A stretch of 60,661 nt of DNA, from assembly GCF_009695585.1 (NCBI RefSeq), contig NZ_VUNR01000017.1, positions 1 through 60,661 of the forward strand, read 5' to 3'. The DNA comes from Anaerovibrio slackiae. GTDB lineage: Bacteria > Bacillota > Negativicutes > Selenomonadales > Selenomonadaceae. The position numbers and the translations under genes were made by a program. The notes beneath the pieces are model-generated. The model did not search any database. It had not been told where the DNA came from and saw only the letters and a program-made list of their open reading frames with translations. Positions 26,156 to 34,739 of this stretch are shown in pieces (position 1 is the first letter of the stretch; the number at the start of each line of letters is the position of its first letter).

Positions 26156-26728
26156 TTACCTGATGCGGCGCTTCTTGACCGCTACGCCGCTGGCAATGCC
26201 CTGCACGGAAACAGCCAGCTCCACGTTGTCTATGCCTGCCGCCTGAGTCACATACCTGCCCACCTGAGTACGGACATCATCGGAAATGGCTGCAATGCCT
26301 CTTTCCTGGCCTATCTCGAGGCGTATATCCAGCTTCAGGAAATCACCCTCGTCCTTGCGCCGCTCCACCAGGGCCTTTGCCTTCGCCATGCGCACGCCAT
26401 GCACGCTGGCAGAGAGCCTCTCAGCCATATCACGTATAGCAGCCAGGGAAACATTCACCTGCCCCGTAGCGCCCTGCACCACCAGCAGCTCCTTGGCATT
26501 TATCTCCTTGCTCCTGCTGCCGGAAAGGCTGCACAAAAGCAGATGAACGCTAACCAGCAGGAATACGCCTGCCACCGCCCCCGTCTGCCATTGATTGGCC
26601 AGGTAGTCGTACTCATTGAGCACCACACGCTCAGGAACGATGTGCAGGCAAAGAGCCACAATGCCTGCACACAGAACCCCGAAGAACAGTGTGTACACAA
26701 ATAACAGGCTACGATTTAATATTCCCAT
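26156..26728 (-). CDS. amaP: Alkaline shock response membrane anchor protein AmaP
   Basis: A 190-residue protein with two N-terminal membrane segments (LLFVYTLFFGVLCAGIVALCL and AVAGVFLLVSVHLLLCSL) and a cytoplasmic domain like Asp23 (VNVSLAAIRDMAERLSASVHGV). In Staphylococcus AmaP holds Asp23 at the membrane. It lies between asp23 and the DUF2273 gene, which supports the call. Confidence 0.85.
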   Translation of the reverse strand: MGILNRSLLFVYTLFFGVLCAGIVALCLHIVPERVVLNEYDYLANQWQTGAVAGVFLLVSVHLLLCSLSGSRSKEINAKELLVVQGATGQVNVSLAAIRDMAERLSASVHGVRMAKAKALVERRKDEGDFLKLDIRLEIGQERGIAAISDDVRTQVGRYVTQAAGIDNVELAVSVQGIASGVAVKKRRIR

Positions 26729-26749
26729 TATTCAACACCTTTTCTGTTC

Positions 26750-27145
26750 TTAACGCACACGAACTTCTTCTTCACGAGCCTCCGTCTCAGGGAAGCCGAC
26801 CCCCTGGACATGGACATTTACCTCCACCACGGAAAGGCCGGTCATGGACTCAATAGCGTTCTTGACCTTCTCCTGCACGGTCAGTGCCACATCCGGGATG
26901 CGCACGCCGAACTTCACGATGATGTACAGATCAACAGCAGCCTCGGTCTCTCCTACCTCAACCTTTACTCCCTTGGCAAGATTCTTCTTGCCGAGAATCT
27001 CCGCAATGCCGCCAACCAGTCCGCCGCTCATGCCGGCAATGCCCTCTACCTCCGTAGCAGCCATGCCTGCAATGATACTTACCACCTCGTCAGCAATACG
27101 GACAGAGCCAATGCCCTCATCCAATTTAATAGTATCGTTTGCCAT
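26750..27145 (-). CDS. asp23: Asp23/Gls24 family envelope stress protein
   Basis: A 131-residue Asp23/YloU-type protein: IRIADEVVSIIAGMAATEVEGIAGMSGG is the family opening and VDLYIIVKFGVRIPDVALTVQEKVKNAIE the core. These proteins respond to cell envelope stress. It is the first gene after a strong promoter and ahead of amaP, DUF2273 and nusB, so the long housekeeping run may share this promoter. Confidence 0.93.
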   Translation of the reverse strand: MANDTIKLDEGIGSVRIADEVVSIIAGMAATEVEGIAGMSGGLVGGIAEILGKKNLAKGVKVEVGETEAAVDLYIIVKFGVRIPDVALTVQEKVKNAIESMTGLSVVEVNVHVQGVGFPETEAREEEVRVR

Positions 27146-27187
27146 AGAAAAAACCTCCTCGCAACAAAAACAGGATTTACTATGTAT

Positions 27188-27216
27188 ATTTTACCAAACA
27201 TATAAGCTTTATTCAA
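27188..27216 (-). promoter_or_regulatory. Promoter of asp23 and the downstream run
   Basis: TTGAAT (27211-27216), a 17-base spacer and TAAAAT (27188-27193) on the minus strand, about 40 bases before asp23. No other equally good promoter was noticed inside the run to scpB, though internal ones may exist. Confidence 0.65.
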
Positions 27217-27301
27217 GCCTTTTTGAATAAAAATACACCTTAATTTAAATTATTCTACATCACACTGAAAAATCCCTGCAAAATCTACTAAAATAATGTG
27301 C

Positions 27302-27341
27302 AAAAAAGGGATTCTACCACAAAAAAGCAGCGAATCCCTTT
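27302..27341 (-). terminator. Terminator after efp
   Basis: AAAGGGATTC and GAATCCCTTT form a 10-bp stem with a 17-base loop; on the minus strand it runs into TTTTTT. It separates the efp operon from the asp23 promoter. Confidence 0.85.
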
Positions 27342-27398
27342 CACTTTCATGTAGTATTAATTTCTCAAGGTTCAGTGCAGAACAAAATATTTTGCTGC

Positions 27399-27956
27399 TT
27401 ATGCACGCTCGATGTAGTTGCCGGTACGGGTATCAATCCTCAGCACATCGCCCTCGTTGATGAACAGAGGCACACGGACTGCATAGCCGGTCTCCAGGGT
27501 AGCCATCTTGGTAGCACCAGTAGCGGTGTTGCCCTTTACGCTTGGCTCACACTCGGTAACAGCCAGGTCAACGGAGTTTGGCAGGGTAATGCCGATTACG
27601 CGGCCCTTGAAGGACTGGATAGCAACTTCCATGTTTTCCTTCAGATAGTTCAGGGCGTCACCCAGCTGCTCCTTGTTCAGCTCCATCTGCTCATAAGTCT
27701 CATTGTCCATGAAGGTGTACATGCCGTCAGCCTCGTAGAGATAAGCCATACGGGCAGTATCAAGACGGGCAGCAGGCATCTTCTCATTCGGGTTGAAGGT
27801 ACGCTCAACAACAGCGCCGGTCTCGACGTTCTTAATCTTGGTACGAACGAAAGCTGCACCCTTGCCCGGCTTTACATGCTGGAACTCGACAACCTGCCAT
27901 ACGCCGTTGTCAATCTCAATAGTCAGGCCAGTGCGGAAATCGGTACTTGTAATCAT
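27399..27956 (-). CDS. efp: Translation elongation factor P
   Basis: EF-P relieves ribosome stalling at proline runs. The three-domain 185-residue protein starts MITSTDFRTGLTIEIDNG; the modified-residue loop is KPGKGAAFVRTKIKN, with lysine at the tip as in forms modified on lysine. The ATG at 27956 has GGAGG 9 bases upstream; the longer frame from 28025 runs back through the spacer and the end of the peptidase gene. The gene order aroQ, M24 peptidase, efp is the usual Firmicute one. Confidence 0.97.
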   Translation of the reverse strand: MITSTDFRTGLTIEIDNGVWQVVEFQHVKPGKGAAFVRTKIKNVETGAVVERTFNPNEKMPAARLDTARMAYLYEADGMYTFMDNETYEQMELNKEQLGDALNYLKENMEVAIQSFKGRVIGITLPNSVDLAVTECEPSVKGNTATGATKMATLETGYAVRVPLFINEGDVLRIDTRTGNYIERA

Positions 27957-28008
27957 AAAATAAAACCTCCAAAAAATAAATTGCAAATAAATTATTGTGC
28001 CACGCAGC

Positions 28009-29085
28009 TCATACGCCCAGCTCAATCAATTCCTTCGGGCTGTGAGTCAAAATCTCGCAGCCGCCTTCCTTCACCACTACGGTATCCTCGATGCGGACAC
28101 CGCCCCAGTCAGGAATATAGATGCCGGGCTCCACAGTCACCAGCATGTTCTCAGCCAGTGCCTCACAGGTGCTGGACGGTGAAAGGCGCGGTTCCTCGTG
28201 GATTTCCAGGCCGACGCTGTGCCCCAGGCCGTGGCCAAAATACCTGCCATAGCCTGCCTCGGCAATCTGCTGCCTTACCAGCCTGTCCACCTCCTTGCCG
28301 GATGCTCCCGGCTGAACCAGGCTTACCCCCAGCTCCTGAGCCTTCAGCACGGTGCTGTACACATGGCGCTGCTTTTCGTCAGCCCTGCCCATGCAAACAG
28401 TGCGTGTCATATCTGAATGATACCCCTTATACACAGCACCGTAGTCCATTGTAACAAATTCTCCGACATTTATCAACTTTTCTGTTGCAGTTCCATGAGG
28501 AAGGCTGCCTCTTTTTCCCGAAGCAACGATTGTATCAAAGGACGGGCGCTGGGAACCCTTCTGCCGCATACAGTTTTCCAGGGCAGCTGCCACATCCAGC
28601 TCCGAAATCCCCGGGCGGATATAGGTCAGGATATATTCAAATGCCTCGTCGCCAATCTCCATGGCACGGCGGATGCAGGCCAGCTCCTCCTGTGACTTGA
28701 CCTGCCGCAGGCTGTCCAGGCTGACAGAATGAGTGAAATCCACATCATGAAGCTGCCCGGCAATCTTCCTGTGCCAGTCATAGCAGAGGCTGCCTCCCTC
28801 GAAGCCCACCCGTGACAAGCCATCTTCGTTGATGACTTCAGCCACGCGCTTAAGAAGCCCCTTTTCCTGCTTCTTCACCTTAAAATCCGGGGCTTCCCTG
28901 GCCGCCTGCTCCACATAACGAAAATCCGTCACCAGCTGTGCCGTATTCATGCCGATTACCAGCATGGAATCATCACCGGTAAAGCCGCTGAAATAATGCA
29001 GGTTTTCCAGCTTGCTGACCACCACGCCATCCAGCTCCTGCTCACGCAGGTACTCCCTCAAACCTATCAATCTATCCTTGTACAT
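28009..29085 (-). CDS. Xaa-Pro aminopeptidase-like M24 peptidase
   Basis: A 358-residue creatinase/aminopeptidase-fold protein. The five metal ligands are visible: Asp in TMDYGA, Asp in HSDMTRT, His in FGHGLGHSVG, Glu in IHEEPRLS and Glu in VRIEDTVVV. The N-terminal creatinase-type domain starts YKDRLIGLREYLREQELDG. It should cleave N-terminal residues before proline. It precedes efp, a pairing often conserved. Confidence 0.93.
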   Translation of the reverse strand: MYKDRLIGLREYLREQELDGVVVSKLENLHYFSGFTGDDSMLVIGMNTAQLVTDFRYVEQAAREAPDFKVKKQEKGLLKRVAEVINEDGLSRVGFEGGSLCYDWHRKIAGQLHDVDFTHSVSLDSLRQVKSQEELACIRRAMEIGDEAFEYILTYIRPGISELDVAAALENCMRQKGSQRPSFDTIVASGKRGSLPHGTATEKLINVGEFVTMDYGAVYKGYHSDMTRTVCMGRADEKQRHVYSTVLKAQELGVSLVQPGASGKEVDRLVRQQIAEAGYGRYFGHGLGHSVGLEIHEEPRLSPSSTCEALAENMLVTVEPGIYIPDWGGVRIEDTVVVKEGGCEILTHSPKELIELGV

Positions 29086-29147
29086 GAAAATACGCCTCTT
29101 TGTACACTATAACACTAAATAACACTAATTTTATCCTTTGCCGTTAT

Positions 29148-29594
29148 TTATGCCCTTGCCTTGAGCTTTCTGATGGCTGTATACATGGCAGCGGCATAGC
29201 TGTCAGTGCCAAAGCCCAGAATCTGCCCCATGGCCACCGGCGCAATCACCGACTTGTGGCGGAACTCCTCCCTTGTGTGCACATTGGAAATATGCACCTC
29301 TATCACAGGCACCGCCACGGAAGCGATAGCATCCCGCAGGGCAATGCTGTAGTGAGTAAAGGCACCGGCATTGAGAATGATGAAATCCGTGCCATTCAAT
29401 GGTGCCTGCTGGATTTTGTCAATCAGTGCCCCCTCATGGTTGGACTGGAAAAACTCCGTCTCCACCCCGGCCTCTGCCGCCTGGGCCTCCAGCATGGCGT
29501 TAATATCCGCCAATGTCGTGCTGCCATAAATCTCCGGCTCACGGGTACCCAGCATGTTGAGGTTCGGCCCGTGCATAACAAGAATCTTGCTCAT
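29148..29594 (-). CDS. aroQ: 3-dehydroquinate dehydratase, type II
   Basis: AroQ dehydrates 3-dehydroquinate in the shikimate pathway. The 148-residue protein shows [21 protein letters not shown] with the catalytic tyrosine, [13 protein letters not shown], and [17 protein letters not shown] with the catalytic histidine region. It is type II by length and motifs. It lies between the U32 gene and the M24 peptidase gene. Confidence 0.96.
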   Translation of the reverse strand: MSKILVMHGPNLNMLGTREPEIYGSTTLADINAMLEAQAAEAGVETEFFQSNHEGALIDKIQQAPLNGTDFIILNAGAFTHYSIALRDAIASVAVPVIEVHISNVHTREEFRHKSVIAPVAMGQILGFGTDSYAAAMYTAIRKLKARA

Positions 29595-29618
29595 ATCCTT
29601 CTCTCCTCCCCCAAAATA

Positions 29619-30836
29619 TCATATATCCCGGCGCAGAATGGCATAAGGCTCCACCGGCTGCGCCATCCTGATTTTCACAATCTGCTGCGGATGAGGCGCC
29701 ACCTCAATAGGCTCCCCCTCATCATTGTACATCTCGGACAATACCTGGCGGAACCCGGCCAGCTTCGGCTGGAAAACCTCTATCTCCTGCCCTATTTTCA
29801 TGTTGTTCCGCTGCTCCACAGTGGCAAAGCCTGTCTTTTCATCATATTCCAGCACCAGCCCCACAAAATCCGAGGTCTGGATATAGCTGGAAGTGCCGTA
29901 AATCTGATCCTTTTCCGTCGGGCGGCCATAATAAAAGCCGGTAGTATAAGCACGATGTGACACCTTGTCCAGCTCCTCCAGCCATTCTTTCTTTACGGCA
30001 AAGCCCTCAGGGTTTTCAAAGTAGCTGTCGATTGCCTCCCGATATGCCTTCACCACGCTGGCCGCATAGTGGACGCTTTTCATGCGCCCCTCTATCTTCA
30101 GGCTGTCCACGCCGCTCTCAATCACATCCGGCAGATAAGGCAGCAGGCACATGTCCTTGGAGTTGAAAATATATGTCCCCCGCTCATCCTCCAGCACAGG
30201 GAAATACTGCCCCGGCCTCTTTTCCTCCATAAGGGCATAATTCCAGCGGCAAGGCTGGGCGCAGCTGCCCCGGTTGGCATCCCGGCCGGTCAGATAGTTG
30301 CTCATCAGGCAGCGGCCGGAATAAGAAATGCACATGGCCCCATGGACGAACATCTCCAGCTCCACAGAGCATTTGCTGCGGATTTCCTTTACTTCCTTCA
30401 GGGACATCTCACGGGCCAGCACCACCCGGTCAGCCCCCATATCCGCCCAGGCATTTACTGCCGCCCAGTTGGTGTTGTTGGCCTGGGTGCTGATGTGCAG
30501 CTCCACATCCGGTGCAAACTGCTTCGCCAGGGTAAATACCCCCAGATCCGCCACCAGGAGGCCATCCACCCGGATGCTGTTCAGATAGCCCAGGTAATCA
30601 GGCAGGGCTTCTATATCGCTGTTATGAGGAAAGATATTCACCGTCACATATACCTTCTTGCCAAGATTGTGGGCAAAAGCAACTGCCTCCCCCAGCTCCT
30701 CCCGTGAAAAATTTCCCCCGAAAGCACGCAGCCCGAAGGCCTTGCCTCCCAGATAAACGGCATCAGCACCGTACAAAAGAGCCATCTTGAGTTTTTCCAT
30801 ATTGCCAGCCGGAGCCAAAAGCTCAGGTTTCTTCAT
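29619..30836 (-). CDS. U32 family protein (TrhP/YrrO-like)
   Basis: The protein starts KKPELLAPAGNMEKLKMALLYGADAVYLGG and contains EMFVHGAMCISYSGRCLMSNYLTGRDANRGSCAQPCRW, the U32 cysteine-rich signature likely to bind an Fe-S cluster. In E. coli and B. subtilis this subfamily makes 5-hydroxyuridine at tRNA position 34. It directly follows trmR, which methylates that same hydroxyl; the two genes abut (TAG then ATG), which supports a joint role. Confidence 0.9.
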   Translation of the reverse strand: MKKPELLAPAGNMEKLKMALLYGADAVYLGGKAFGLRAFGGNFSREELGEAVAFAHNLGKKVYVTVNIFPHNSDIEALPDYLGYLNSIRVDGLLVADLGVFTLAKQFAPDVELHISTQANNTNWAAVNAWADMGADRVVLAREMSLKEVKEIRSKCSVELEMFVHGAMCISYSGRCLMSNYLTGRDANRGSCAQPCRWNYALMEEKRPGQYFPVLEDERGTYIFNSKDMCLLPYLPDVIESGVDSLKIEGRMKSVHYAASVVKAYREAIDSYFENPEGFAVKKEWLEELDKVSHRAYTTGFYYGRPTEKDQIYGTSSYIQTSDFVGLVLEYDEKTGFATVEQRNNMKIGQEIEVFQPKLAGFRQVLSEMYNDEGEPIEVAPHPQQIVKIRMAQPVEPYAILRRDI

Positions 30837-31529
30837 CTATCTATACCTCCAACTTACTGCCAATCCATCGCCATCTTCGTGGATTTCCGTCCTGAATTCA
30901 TCATTTTCCGTTACCATGCCGATGTACTCCCGCAGCCTCTTTACGATAGTGCGGAAACGCCTCGGCACCGGCTCACTGCCACGCACATAGCCGCGAAACA
31001 GCACATTGTCGGCAATCACAACCCCATCCTCCGCCAAAAGAGGATACACCTTGCGGAAATAATCCGGGTACTGCCCCTTGGCCGCATCAATGAACACCAA
31101 GTCAAACCGGCCGGACTGCCTCAGGATATTTTCCCCGGCATCTCCCCGGACGATAGTTATCTGCCCGGCAAATCTGCTCCTTTTGATAAAGCCTTCCGCC
31201 TCATCCGCCCGCTCATCACTCAGCTCCAGCGTCACAATCTCCACGTCATCAGCCCCATTGGCCGCAATATACAGGGTTGAATAGCCGATGGCCGTGCCTA
31301 TTTCCAGCACCCGGCGGGGCCTTTTCTGCGCCACAGTTTCCGTCAGCACATGCAGCCCCTTTGCATTGATAATGGGCACATGGTTTGCCTCGCCGTATTC
31401 CTTCATCTCCGCCAGCAGAACGGCCAAATCCTTATCGTACTTATCGTACTTATCGTCTTTATTTACCTTATCTGCCTTATATTTCTTATCTGATTCATAT
31501 TCTTTATCGTCTTTAACGTCGCTTTTCAC
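30837..31529 (-). CDS. trmR: tRNA 5-hydroxyuridine methyltransferase TrmR (O-methyltransferase 3 family)
   Basis: The catalytic part (ISOMETHYL-type Rossmann fold) has VLEIGTAIGYSTLYIA, the acidic motif LELSDERADEAE, FDLVFIDAAKGQYPDYF and VIADNVLF. In B. subtilis YrrM/TrmR makes 5-methoxyuridine in tRNA. The N-terminal 34 residues are odd: about half are Asp or Lys, in repeated DK(Y) units, encoded by a near-tandem repeat of about 9 bases (CTTATCGTA). The GTG start at 31529 has GAGGA 5 bases upstream, so the extension may be translated. It lies immediately before the U32 gene. Confidence 0.88.
   Translation of the reverse strand: MKSDVKDDKEYESDKKYKADKVNKDDKYDKYDKDLAVLLAEMKEYGEANHVPIINAKGLHVLTETVAQKRPRRVLEIGTAIGYSTLYIAANGADDVEIVTLELSDERADEAEGFIKRSRFAGQITIVRGDAGENILRQSGRFDLVFIDAAKGQYPDYFRKVYPLLAEDGVVIADNVLFRGYVRGSEPVPRRFRTIVKRLREYIGMVTENDEFRTEIHEDGDGLAVSWRYR
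31430..31512. repeat. 9-bp-type repeat encoding the trmR N-terminus
   Basis: CTTATCGTA-like units (CTTATCGTACTTATCGTACT, then CTTATCGTCTT, CTTATCTGC, CTTATCTGA, CTTTATCGTCTTT) recur with slight changes. On the minus strand they encode the DKY/DKK-rich start of TrmR. Repeat expansion into a coding start is the simplest reading. Confidence 0.65.
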
Positions 31530-31602
31530 TCTATCCTCGCTTGTCTATATCCAGCCACTATCTGACCAGCTTGCCTTTTTATGCCAGCCTTATTTCAGTT
31601 TT

Positions 31603-32703
31603 TTATCTTACCTGATTGACCAGGTCCAGGTGCTCATCATAGTTATAGCCGTAGTGGTTATGCCCATCACGATCCGCCACAAAATACAGATAATCCGTAT
31701 CAGCAGGATGCAGCACCGCCTCAATGGAAGCCAGCCCCGGACTGGCAATAGGCCCCGGCGGCAAGCCGTAATGCAGATATGTATTATACGGGGATTCCAC
31801 CAGCGTATCCTCGATGGACAAATCCTCCTTGACCTCGTCACGCAGGTACTGCAAGGTGGTATCCGTCTGCAATGGCATGTTGATGTCCAGCCGCTTGAAG
31901 AAAACCTGGGCAATCACCGGCCTGTCCTCAGGATAACGAGCTTCCTTTTCCACCAGGGAAGCAAGATTGACCAGCTCATAGATGGAAAGATTGCAGTCTG
32001 CCGCCTGCTGCCGCATCTCCGGGGTCAGCTTCCTGTCAAACTCATCCGCCATTTTCTGCATAATATCCCGGGGCGTAGCATCATTGGCAAAATCATAAGT
32101 ATCAGGAAACAAAAATCCCTCTATGCGGTAGTCTGCCTCCGGCACCGCCTCTATATAATCATAAGGGGCAAAATCCTTCGCCTCCGACAGAAACTCCTTT
32201 TCATCCACCAGCCCCTGCTGGGCAAACAGCTTCGCCACCTGGCGTACATTCAACCCCTCCGGCACCGTCACGCGCACGGCAGAAGACCGTCCGTGAATCA
32301 GCACATTGAGGGCATCCCCCGGCCGCATGCCAGGCTGCAGCTCAAAAACACCTGCCTGAAATTTGCTGTCCGCATTATTCAGCTTCACCGCCAGCCAGAA
32401 CTTTGCCTGAGAGTCAATAACACCTTCCTTTTCCAAGAGCTCGCCAATCTGTGATGAGCCCATGCCAGGCTTGATGCGCACATAAACCCTGTCCTCCCCG
32501 GAAACCTCCGTCACATCCGAGTAAGCGCAGCTCATGGCCAGCAGCACCGTGCTGACTGCCGCCACGGCACAGGCACCGACTGCAGAGGCAACCAGCAGAT
32601 TGCGCTTCGCCTTTTTCTTTGCTTCCTCCCCCTCGGCACTGCGATAAAAAAACAATGACTCTATCCTGCTTGCCAGCTTGTCCTTTAACTCACTAAAATC
32701 CAT
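31603..32703 (-). CDS. mltG: Endolytic murein transglycosylase MltG
   Basis: MltG (YceG) cuts nascent glycan strands at the inner membrane and sets their length. The 366-residue protein has a cytoplasmic start, one membrane segment (LLVASAVGACAVAAVSTVLLAM) and a LysM-like region (VRVTVPEGLNVRQVAKLFAQ). The catalytic domain carries the Glu in NLASLVEKEARYPEDRPVIAQVFFKRL and the signature YNTYLHYGLPPGPIASPG. The ATG at 32703 is preferred to a GTG at 32715. The gene follows ygjP and precedes trmR. Confidence 0.95.
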   Translation of the reverse strand: MDFSELKDKLASRIESLFFYRSAEGEEAKKKAKRNLLVASAVGACAVAAVSTVLLAMSCAYSDVTEVSGEDRVYVRIKPGMGSSQIGELLEKEGVIDSQAKFWLAVKLNNADSKFQAGVFELQPGMRPGDALNVLIHGRSSAVRVTVPEGLNVRQVAKLFAQQGLVDEKEFLSEAKDFAPYDYIEAVPEADYRIEGFLFPDTYDFANDATPRDIMQKMADEFDRKLTPEMRQQAADCNLSIYELVNLASLVEKEARYPEDRPVIAQVFFKRLDINMPLQTDTTLQYLRDEVKEDLSIEDTLVESPYNTYLHYGLPPGPIASPGLASIEAVLHPADTDYLYFVADRDGHNHYGYNYDEHLDLVNQVR

Positions 32704-32775
32704 AATCCACCCCACAAATTTTAACTTCTCTTATTGTACCACCATTTAGAAAGCTTTGTGAAGTATTTTCCATGA

Positions 32776-33474
32776 TTATCTGCATTCACCTCTCAGCCAT
32801 GCCTCTGCCTGCTGCCACTCCGGATAAAAACCTGCCACCAGGGCATGAAACTTCGGGGTATGATTCTTTTCCAGCAAATGAACCATTTCATGAATAATGA
32901 CGTATGCCAGGCACTCCGGCGGCTTCTTGGCAAGATTCAGGCTGAGCCATACCCGCTTCTCCTTTATATTGCAGGAGCCCCAGCGTGTTTTCATGCGCTT
33001 GAGGCGCACCTCCTTTGCAGAAAGGCCCGTGATTTGCTCACACTTCGGAAAAATTTCCGTCACGGCCCGTTCCAGCTCCCGGCGGTACAGCTCATACAGG
33101 CAGTCCTCCATCTGCTCCCTGCCGCTGCCCGGCGGCACGGCCAGCACAATATGCCCATCTACCAGCCTGGCAAAATGAGCATGCTCCGTAAAGACCACAT
33201 TTAGCTCATAGGCTTTTCCCCACAAAAAGCATCTGCCACCATCAGCAGCAATCCTTTCTCCGCAGCCCTGCAAGAATCTTTCCCGTGCCGCCATGATTCC
33301 CTGCCATGCTTCACGAAGCACCGCCTCCCATTCATAATTCCGCACCCCCGGGGCGCAGCTCAGCTCCACATCGCCATAAGGCGGCACCACCTTCACCCGT
33401 ATATTCTTCATCCGCGGCCTGCGCACCACCTGCACAGGCACCCCTTCAAATATATATTCCTTCTTCGCTATCAT
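32776..33474 (-). CDS. YgjP-type metal-dependent hydrolase (DUF45/M48-like)
   Basis: The protein has the zinc motif HExxH as HEMVHLLEKNHTPKFH plus a C-terminal WLRG, with RLKRMKTRWGSCNIKEKRVWLSLNL just before it; this is the YgjP/DUF45 pattern. Family members look like WLM metalloproteases; E. coli YgjP has been described as a UTP phosphohydrolase, so the activity is uncertain. The start is uncertain: ATG 33474 matches the family best, ATG 33483 is close, and the longer frame needs a TTG. Confidence 0.82.
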   Translation of the reverse strand: MIAKKEYIFEGVPVQVVRRPRMKNIRVKVVPPYGDVELSCAPGVRNYEWEAVLREAWQGIMAARERFLQGCGERIAADGGRCFLWGKAYELNVVFTEHAHFARLVDGHIVLAVPPGSGREQMEDCLYELYRRELERAVTEIFPKCEQITGLSAKEVRLKRMKTRWGSCNIKEKRVWLSLNLAKKPPECLAYVIIHEMVHLLEKNHTPKFHALVAGFYPEWQQAEAWLRGECR

Positions 33475-33827
33475 CTTCACCATCCCAGCCAGGCCATAAA
33501 GTTGCTCAAAGATATAAAGGAGCAAATTTTTATTACATGTATTCTATCATATGCACACTAAAAAATCAATAGTTCTAAAAATATCTGCCAGCAAAGTGTA
33601 TTATTAACAGTGGGTATCAAATCCTCACACTACAAACAAAATTCTTCTGAATATATTTTTTACAAAAAGCATTTTCGTGATATTTGTAGTTTTATATTGT
33701 AATCATAGCACCTTTGTATTATAATTAACTTACAAACATTTTTTCGTAGGATAATGCATTCTTATTACGGTATGCACACTATCCTGCTAGAATGAAATTT
33801 GGTATAATTTAGAGGAGGACGGACACA
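33475..33827. other. AT-rich intergenic region before the Rpn gene
   Basis: No gene is seen. It holds the upstream direct repeat (33577-33603), long AT tracts, and candidate promoter sequence for the plus-strand gene: TATAAT-like boxes near 33720 and GGTATAATTTAGAGGAGGACG at 33801-33821 with a strong ribosome site. Confidence 0.6.
33577..33603. repeat. 27-bp direct repeat, left copy
   Basis: This copy differs from the right copy (34682-34708) at two positions. It equals the left arm of the terminator hairpin at 34687-34732 but lacks the matching right arm. The core TGCCAGCAAAGTG is shared. Confidence 0.75.
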
Positions 33828-34670
33828 ATGACAGCCAAATTCAGAAACATTTTAAAGCCCTGGGAAGAACTCACTTTTACTGACGATTACATGTTTAAGC
33901 TGGTACTCAGAAAGCATCCCAAGCTTTGCCAGCGGCTCCTGGAAGCTATCCTGCAAATAAAAATACTGAAAATTGTTTTCATCGAAGCGGAGCAGACCAT
34001 AGAGCCAAAATATGACAGCCACGGCATCAGGCTTGATATTTATGTGGCTGATGACCAAGGTACTGTTTATAACGTAGAGATGCAGGTACGTCCATATACC
34101 GATTTGCTGCTGGCCAAGCGCATGCGATACTACCAGTCCACCATTGATATTGATGACCTCAAGCCGGGCGAGAGCTACGACCAACTGCCCAAAACCTTTA
34201 TTATCTTTCTCTGCCCATTTGATTTCATGGGCGGAAAACGCTGCTTCTACATCTTCCGCACCTATTGCCAGCAGGACAAGGACTTACTCTTTCCTGACGA
34301 GGCAACAAAAATTATTATTTCCAGTACCGGCAATATCACCGATGATACACCTCGGGCGTTAATACCCCTGATAAACTACATGAACGGCAAAGCCGCCGAA
34401 GGCGAGCTGGTCATGGACATTGACTCTGCAATCAACACCGAAAAAACTATTGAGATAGAAAGGAGAAAATACATGACTTACGAAATGAAAATGCGGGAAT
34501 TCAGGCAGGAAGGATATGAGGATGGCTTTGAGGATGGTTTTGAGGATGGCGAAATCAAAGGCCGTATTCAGTCTGCCAGGGACTTCATTGCTAGCGGCAT
34601 ACTCTCATTCGATGACATAAAAGCTACAGGAAAATATTCAAAAGATGAACTTGAAGCTATAAGGCAATAA
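33828..34670 (+). CDS. Rpn family PD-(D/E)XK nuclease / putative transposase
   Basis: A 280-residue member of the Rpn/PDDEXK transposase family (recombination-promoting nucleases). The start TFTDDYMFKLVLRKHPKLCQRLLEAIL is diagnostic. The nuclease core has Asp in GIRLDIYVADDQG and the ExQ motif in YNVEMQVRPY. The tail has a charged repeat, EDGFEDGFEDGE, made by a 12-bp tandem repeat at about 34515-34550. It is the only plus-strand gene in 50 kb and is flanked by 27-bp direct repeats. Rpn proteins act in RecA-independent recombination; some are reported in phage defence. Confidence 0.92.
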   Translation: MTAKFRNILKPWEELTFTDDYMFKLVLRKHPKLCQRLLEAILQIKILKIVFIEAEQTIEPKYDSHGIRLDIYVADDQGTVYNVEMQVRPYTDLLLAKRMRYYQSTIDIDDLKPGESYDQLPKTFIIFLCPFDFMGGKRCFYIFRTYCQQDKDLLFPDEATKIIISSTGNITDDTPRALIPLINYMNGKAAEGELVMDIDSAINTEKTIEIERRKYMTYEMKMREFRQEGYEDGFEDGFEDGEIKGRIQSARDFIASGILSFDDIKATGKYSKDELEAIRQ

Positions 34671-34680
34671 TCTATGCAAT

Positions 34681-34732
34681 AAAAAATACCTGCCAGCAAA
34701 GTGCATTACATATTGCACCTTACTGGCAGGTA
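34681..34732 (-). terminator. Terminator after the HTH regulator
   Basis: TACCTGCCAG...CTGGCAGGTA extended by TGCA/TGCA gives an almost continuous 18-20-bp stem with a short loop. On the minus strand it ends in ATTTTTT. It lies 8 bases after the HTH gene stop and also faces the end of the Rpn gene. Confidence 0.85.
34682..34708. repeat. 27-bp direct repeat, right copy
   Basis: 25 of 27 bases match the left copy at 33577-33603. Here it forms the left half of a complete palindrome (34687-34732). Confidence 0.75.
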
Positions 34733-34739
34733 CCTAATA

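Noticed and set aside
34515-34550. Tandem 12-bp repeats (GAGGATGGTTTT-like) as a possible mobile repeat or CRISPR-like array
   Set aside because: They code for the EDGFEDGFEDGE tail normal for Rpn proteins; no spacers are present.
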